The position numbers and the translations under genes are program-made. DNA of 7,403 nt from Acidobacteriota bacterium (GTDB taxonomy: Bacteria; Acidobacteriota; UBA890; WLXD01): contig JACZXM010000132.1 in NCBI GenBank assembly GCA_022571615.1, positions 1-7,403 of the forward strand, written 5' to 3'. Shown here piece by piece: positions 6,286 through 7,403 of this stretch. How positions within the stretch are numbered: the first letter of the stretch is position 1; each line of letters opens with the position of its first letter. The notes under the pieces are model-generated. The model was given only the letters and a program-made list of their open reading frames with translations. It was not told the DNA's origin and made no database searches.

Positions 6286-6319
6286 GGTCGACAGGCTTGT
6301 TGGCTTATTGGGCCACTGG
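6286..6319 (+). repeat. imperfect repeat copy 2 (ends ATTGGGCCACTGG)
   Basis: The 13-bp string ATTGGGCCACTGG (6307-6319) repeats 5946-5958 exactly, 361 bp downstream in the same orientation. The preceding AGGGTCGAC sits at nearly the same distance as AGGGTGAC in copy 1 (one nt different). A 13-bp exact match in 1.7 kb is unlikely by chance, and the shared flank supports common origin. Confidence 0.45.
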
Positions 6320-6507
6320 ACCAGGGTCGTTCGGCGGAAGACAGGTCTTGCTCGTTGCCACTGCCACGAGGTTTCCGGCGATAGGAGTGTGATGGTGCCG
6401 GCCCGGTCACCTCGACACCGCCTCTCCCGCCATAACTTCAAGCCGTGCAATCGTTCCGGGCGAAAAAGTCCGACGAAGCACGTGCGGACTCTTATCCGCC
6501 TCGCATA

Positions 6508-6690
6508 TTATTGGAAAAGTTCTTTCTCTGGACCTCGATTGCGAATTCGAAGCCCTTTCGCGTAGCGGGGCTCTAGCTCCAGTAGCCCCTCATAGACGCT
6601 GCCAAGTTGCTGAATTGCCAGGTCCCGGTAATCGACGCGGAACAGGCCGAGTTCAGGCCCCGTGGGTGTGTTTTGGCGGGCGGGGCTCAT
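6508..6690 (-). pseudogene. remnant of an Eco57I-class DNA N6-adenine methyltransferase in a 60-codon ORF
   Basis: Residues 20-44 of this frame read DYRDL, then QQLGSVYEGLLE and LEPRYA. That matches the conserved 'DY..L.v..LGSiYEGLLE' segment of large Eco57I-type restriction-modification methyltransferases (type IIG and relatives), proteins usually above 900 residues. The match covers only about 6559-6639. The SAM-binding and NPPY catalytic motifs are absent, and after PRYA the frame turns into unrelated sequence and stops. The ATG at 6690 has AGGGGG 9 nt upstream, so a 60-aa product is possible but would have no methylase activity. The open frame extends to a GTG at 6918 without recognisable homology. 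I read it as debris of a restriction-modification or phage-defence gene. Confidence 0.6.
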
Positions 6691-6926
6691 GCTCTGGGTC
6701 CCCCTCTCGCTAATATGATGTTCCTGGGAAATTGCCTTGGGCTTTGTCTGGCTTCGATGCCAGGTGCCGGCGCGACCTACCTCTAGCCTCTCAATGCCTC
6801 CATCCCGGAAATTTAGGCCGTCGAATGTCCGGTTTCCGCCCAAGATGGGAGGCTTAGGCTTGGCCCATTGAAGGTCCGTTCGTAGCCAGAAGGACACAGT
6901 GCGCTCCCAAGGCGGCACTGAGCGGT

Positions 6927-6943
6927 TACGACAATTTGTCGTA
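6927..6943. promoter_or_regulatory. operator-like palindrome TACGACAATTTGTCGTA
   Basis: Two perfect 8-bp arms (TACGACAA / TTGTCGTA) flank a single central T. The layout resembles the TACTACA..TGTAGTA operators of BlaI/MecI-type repressors, but the match is partial and no repressor gene is visible. It lies 9 nt upstream of the GTG that opens the long minus-strand frame at 6918. I cannot identify an associated -35/-10 pair. Confidence 0.4.
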
Positions 6944-6974
6944 TGCTACCTTATCACATTGAAATTAGCCGAAA

Positions 6975-6986
6975 GACAGTACTGTC
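6975..6986. repeat. 12-bp perfect palindrome GACAGTACTGTC
   Basis: A self-complementary dodecamer begins 3 nt after the stop codon of the minus-strand gene ending at 6990. On that strand it is followed by TTTC rather than a true T-tract, so it is a poor terminator. It may be a protein-binding site or part of a recombination site. Confidence 0.35.
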
Positions 6987-6989
6987 GAT

Positions 6990-7403
6990 TCACACCCAAG
7001 ACTGGCTATCACGATTCCACGAGAGTGAAATGTTGACGCAGGTCGGCCCAGTGTGGCTACCCGCAAACCGGTAGCGGCTCTTGATTTTATTAAATTGCTG
7101 TTCAACTTTAAGCGGTTCTACCCATCCCTCTTCTTTTTTCAAATAGATTATCAATTTATCATATACAAGAACAGTCATAAGCTCATCGAATAAGCTAAAA
7201 AGAGAAATTGGAAACTGTTGCCGGCGCATAGCACTTTCAACGAAAATAACTTTATTTTCGCCAACATCTATCCATTCTATTCCCCGATAGGTGTTATTGC
7301 TATCTGCAAATATAAAACCGCACGTATGGCTTTGTGGAATGCGCCGACTCTTATGTAGTTCTTGGATATGAAGACGGGGTTTGAGTGCAATCTGGTGAGG
7401 ATG
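6990..7403 (-). CDS. hypothetical protein, 5' end beyond the window, AT-rich
   Basis: The frame is open from the right edge (7403) to a TGA at 6990-6992: 137 residues with no start required inside the window. Codon choice is AT-rich (aaa, att, gaa, ttt), in sharp contrast to the oxidase genes, which suggests horizontal origin. An internal ATG at 7229 would give only 79 residues, but the 58 codons before it (including CGFIFADSNN and GIEWIDVGENKVIFVES) have the same composition and a protein-like mix, so I take the longer frame. The C-terminal part alternates hydrophobic and charged segments (LMTVLVYDKLIIYLKKEEGW). It has no signal peptide, membrane helix or catalytic motif that I recognise. 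The function is unknown; the setting suggests mobile or defence-associated DNA. Confidence 0.6.
   Translation of the reverse strand, partial: HPHQIALKPRLHIQELHKSRRIPQSHTCGFIFADSNNTYRGIEWIDVGENKVIFVESAMRRQQFPISLFSLFDELMTVLVYDKLIIYLKKEEGWVEPLKVEQQFNKIKSRYRFAGSHTGPTCVNISLSWNRDSQSWV

Larger units (their letters stand above)
5843..6558. other. gene-poor mosaic stretch with repeats and hairpins
   Basis: No frame on either strand shows consistent codon bias or a recognisable domain, although long frames stay open by chance. Structure is nevertheless present: a 13-bp direct repeat (5946 and 6307) in imperfect ~36-bp units, a GC hairpin (5980-5996), a 10-bp inverted pair (6034-6043 with 6375-6384), a repeated GCGTCACACA (6104 and 6184), a 12-bp stem (6166-6209) beside a strong Shine-Dalgarno, and a small stem AGTCCG/CGGACT (6467-6490). 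Together these fit degraded mobile-element ends better than a single gene. Confidence 0.5.
6691..6989. other. short gene-free stretch with two palindromes
   Basis: The minus frame of the methyltransferase remnant stays open to 6918 but shows no domain and little codon bias. Apart from the palindromes at 6927-6943 and 6975-6986 I see no promoter, RNA gene or coding fragment I can support. Composition shifts from GC-rich to AT-rich across this stretch. Confidence 0.4.

Noticed and set aside
5946..6319. Integron attC site or CRISPR array
   Set aside because: The two repeat copies are 361 bp apart with no regular spacers, and no GTTRRRY/RYYYAAC core pairs frame the stems.
5509..6384. Long + strand frame crossing the subunit I junction
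   Set aside because: Its first part is antisense to subunit I, and the later part has no codon bias or family match; the open frame looks like chance.

Overview
The window comes from a high-GC, aerobic, Gram-negative-type bacterium. Three things point there: strongly G/C-biased third codon positions in the genes up to about 5740, an amidohydrolase with an export signal, and an A-type-like heme-copper oxidase operon. No gene allows a firm genus call.

Layout. (1) Positions 117-1343 (+) encode a PLP-dependent alpha-oxoamine synthase resembling Kbl/BioF. (2) Convergent to it, only 12 nt away, a secreted metal-dependent amidohydrolase runs at 1356-2774 (-). (3) Upstream of that on the same strand lies a tightly packed cytochrome c oxidase operon, transcribed right to left: subunit I (3' part only), subunit III, subunit IV, a 67-aa two-helix membrane protein, an 87-aa exported or membrane protein with a CPVC motif, and subunit II. 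Gaps are -1 to 11 nt, with good Shine-Dalgarno sites before most genes. The products would form a proton-pumping terminal oxidase (I, II, III, IV). The two small proteins are probably accessory or assembly factors, by context.

(4) At about 5735 the oxidase operon breaks off. Subunit I loses its N-terminal part, and its reading frame meets an unrelated, coding-like fragment on the opposite strand (5735-5842). (5) From there to about 6990 the DNA has lower GC and no intact gene. It is a mosaic: repeats resembling insertion-sequence ends, a strong 12-bp hairpin placed just before a perfect Shine-Dalgarno and a 22-codon ORF, a short remnant of an Eco57I-class DNA methyltransferase, and two sharp palindromes. 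(6) The right end (6990-7403, -) is an AT-rich reading frame open to the window edge, an unrecognised gene with foreign-looking composition.

Interpretation. The left 5.7 kb is ordinary core metabolism and respiration. The right 1.7 kb looks like a scar of mobile DNA that cut into the oxidase operon. An assembly misjoin at about 5735 would look the same and must be excluded first. I see no intact novel system. The most interesting items are the broken oxidase operon, the two small conserved-looking oxidase neighbours, the methyltransferase remnant, and the operator-like palindrome.
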